The notes beneath the pieces are model-generated. The model ran no database searches and was not told where the DNA came from. It was given only the letters and a program-made list of their open reading frames with translations. A stretch of DNA of 23,221 nucleotides from Utricularia gibba (taxonomy: Eukaryota; Streptophyta; Magnoliopsida; Lamiales; Lentibulariaceae): the NCBI GenBank assembly GCA_002189035.1, contig NEEC01000471.1, positions 1 to 23,221 of the forward strand. Direction: 5' to 3'. Shown here piece after piece: positions 23,062-23,221 of the stretch (position 1 is its first letter; each line of letters opens with the position of its first letter). The position numbers and the translations under genes were made by a program.

Positions 23062-23221
23062 ATGCGTGGAGATTAGACCAGCACTGATGCGCACGTCCAT
23101 AGGACCGTAAAGTCCAACCCATGGACTCTAGCCAAGTACTTCACCACTGATGTGTCGTCCAACGATACGAAGGGGGTACATCAGGATCAATGATGCAGGG
23201 TTGTAACACAACGATACCAAG
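23062..23221. repeat. Repeat unit 18, cut off by the window edge
   Basis: These are the first 160 bases of another copy in phase with the rest, so the array continues past the right edge. The s70 allele is G, the first AAGTACTT is intact, and the sequence ends within the variable spot (AACACAACGATACCAAG). Confidence 0.95.

Larger units (their letters stand above)
1..23221. repeat. Tandem array of a ~1.37-kb non-coding unit, 17 full copies plus a partial one
   Basis: The sequence beginning ATGCGTGGAGATTAGACC recurs at 18 positions about 1.37 kb apart, always on the same strand, and the sequence between recurrences aligns end to end. Copies differ at a few percent of positions at most by eye, mainly by single-base indels. 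Shared variant sites, by offset in unit 1, are s70 (A/G), s647 (an extra G or none), s748 (CC, CG or a lost base), s950 (C/G), s1048 (C/G), s1068 (TTTA, TTCA or TTA) and s1135 (GGG or GG). Each full-length unit carries four CCATGG sites, one GGATCC and one AAGCTT, apart from local damage. No open frame has a recognisable domain, and frames are not preserved between copies. A long uninterrupted array of this kind is typical of eukaryotic satellite DNA; the family and genomic location are unknown. Confidence 0.97.

Noticed and set aside
1-23221. A rolling-circle amplification artefact, with all differences being read errors
   Set aside because: Non-homopolymer variants (s70, s950, s1048) are shared by subsets of units, which random error would not produce. 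Some homopolymer indels may still be errors.
1-23221. A CRISPR array
   Set aside because: The repeated unit is 1.37 kb with no unique spacers between short repeats.

Overview
The whole window is one head-to-tail tandem array. A non-coding unit of about 1.37 kb is repeated 17 times and followed by the first 160 bases of an 18th copy. All copies lie in the same orientation. There is no spacer, no inserted element and no single-copy flank, so nothing shows where the array sits in its genome. With the start set arbitrarily at base 1, units begin at 1, 1368, 2739, 4083, 5454, 6819, 8187, 9558, 10922, 12136, 13508, 14874, 16241, 17608, 18972, 20343, 21708 and 23062. Most are 1344-1372 bases; unit 9 is 1214 because of one internal deletion.

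The sequence suggests eukaryotic repetitive DNA such as satellite-type heterochromatin (centromeric, subtelomeric or an interstitial block). I do not recognise the repeat family and cannot name the organism. G+C is about 48% from a sample of five 60-base lines. CpG is not visibly depleted: I counted about 74 in unit 1, close to the number expected from base composition.

I annotate no protein-coding gene, tRNA, rRNA, CRISPR array or mobile element. Every reading frame is short (134 codons at most), recurs only because the unit recurs, and is split or fused by one- and two-base indels from copy to copy. No conserved domain or motif is visible in any of them.

The informative content is variation between copies. 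A handful of positions have two or three alleles shared among units, and these form a mosaic: units 1, 5 and 6 share rare alleles, units 11-13 form a local block, and some sites hint at an eight-unit higher-order period. Variation is also concentrated at a spot about 140-170 bases into the unit, beside a duplicated palindromic octamer. A cluster of small inverted repeats near offset 990-1075 is the clearest local structure. Many other differences are single-base losses in short homopolymers and become denser in the last two units, so part of the divergence may be long-read error.
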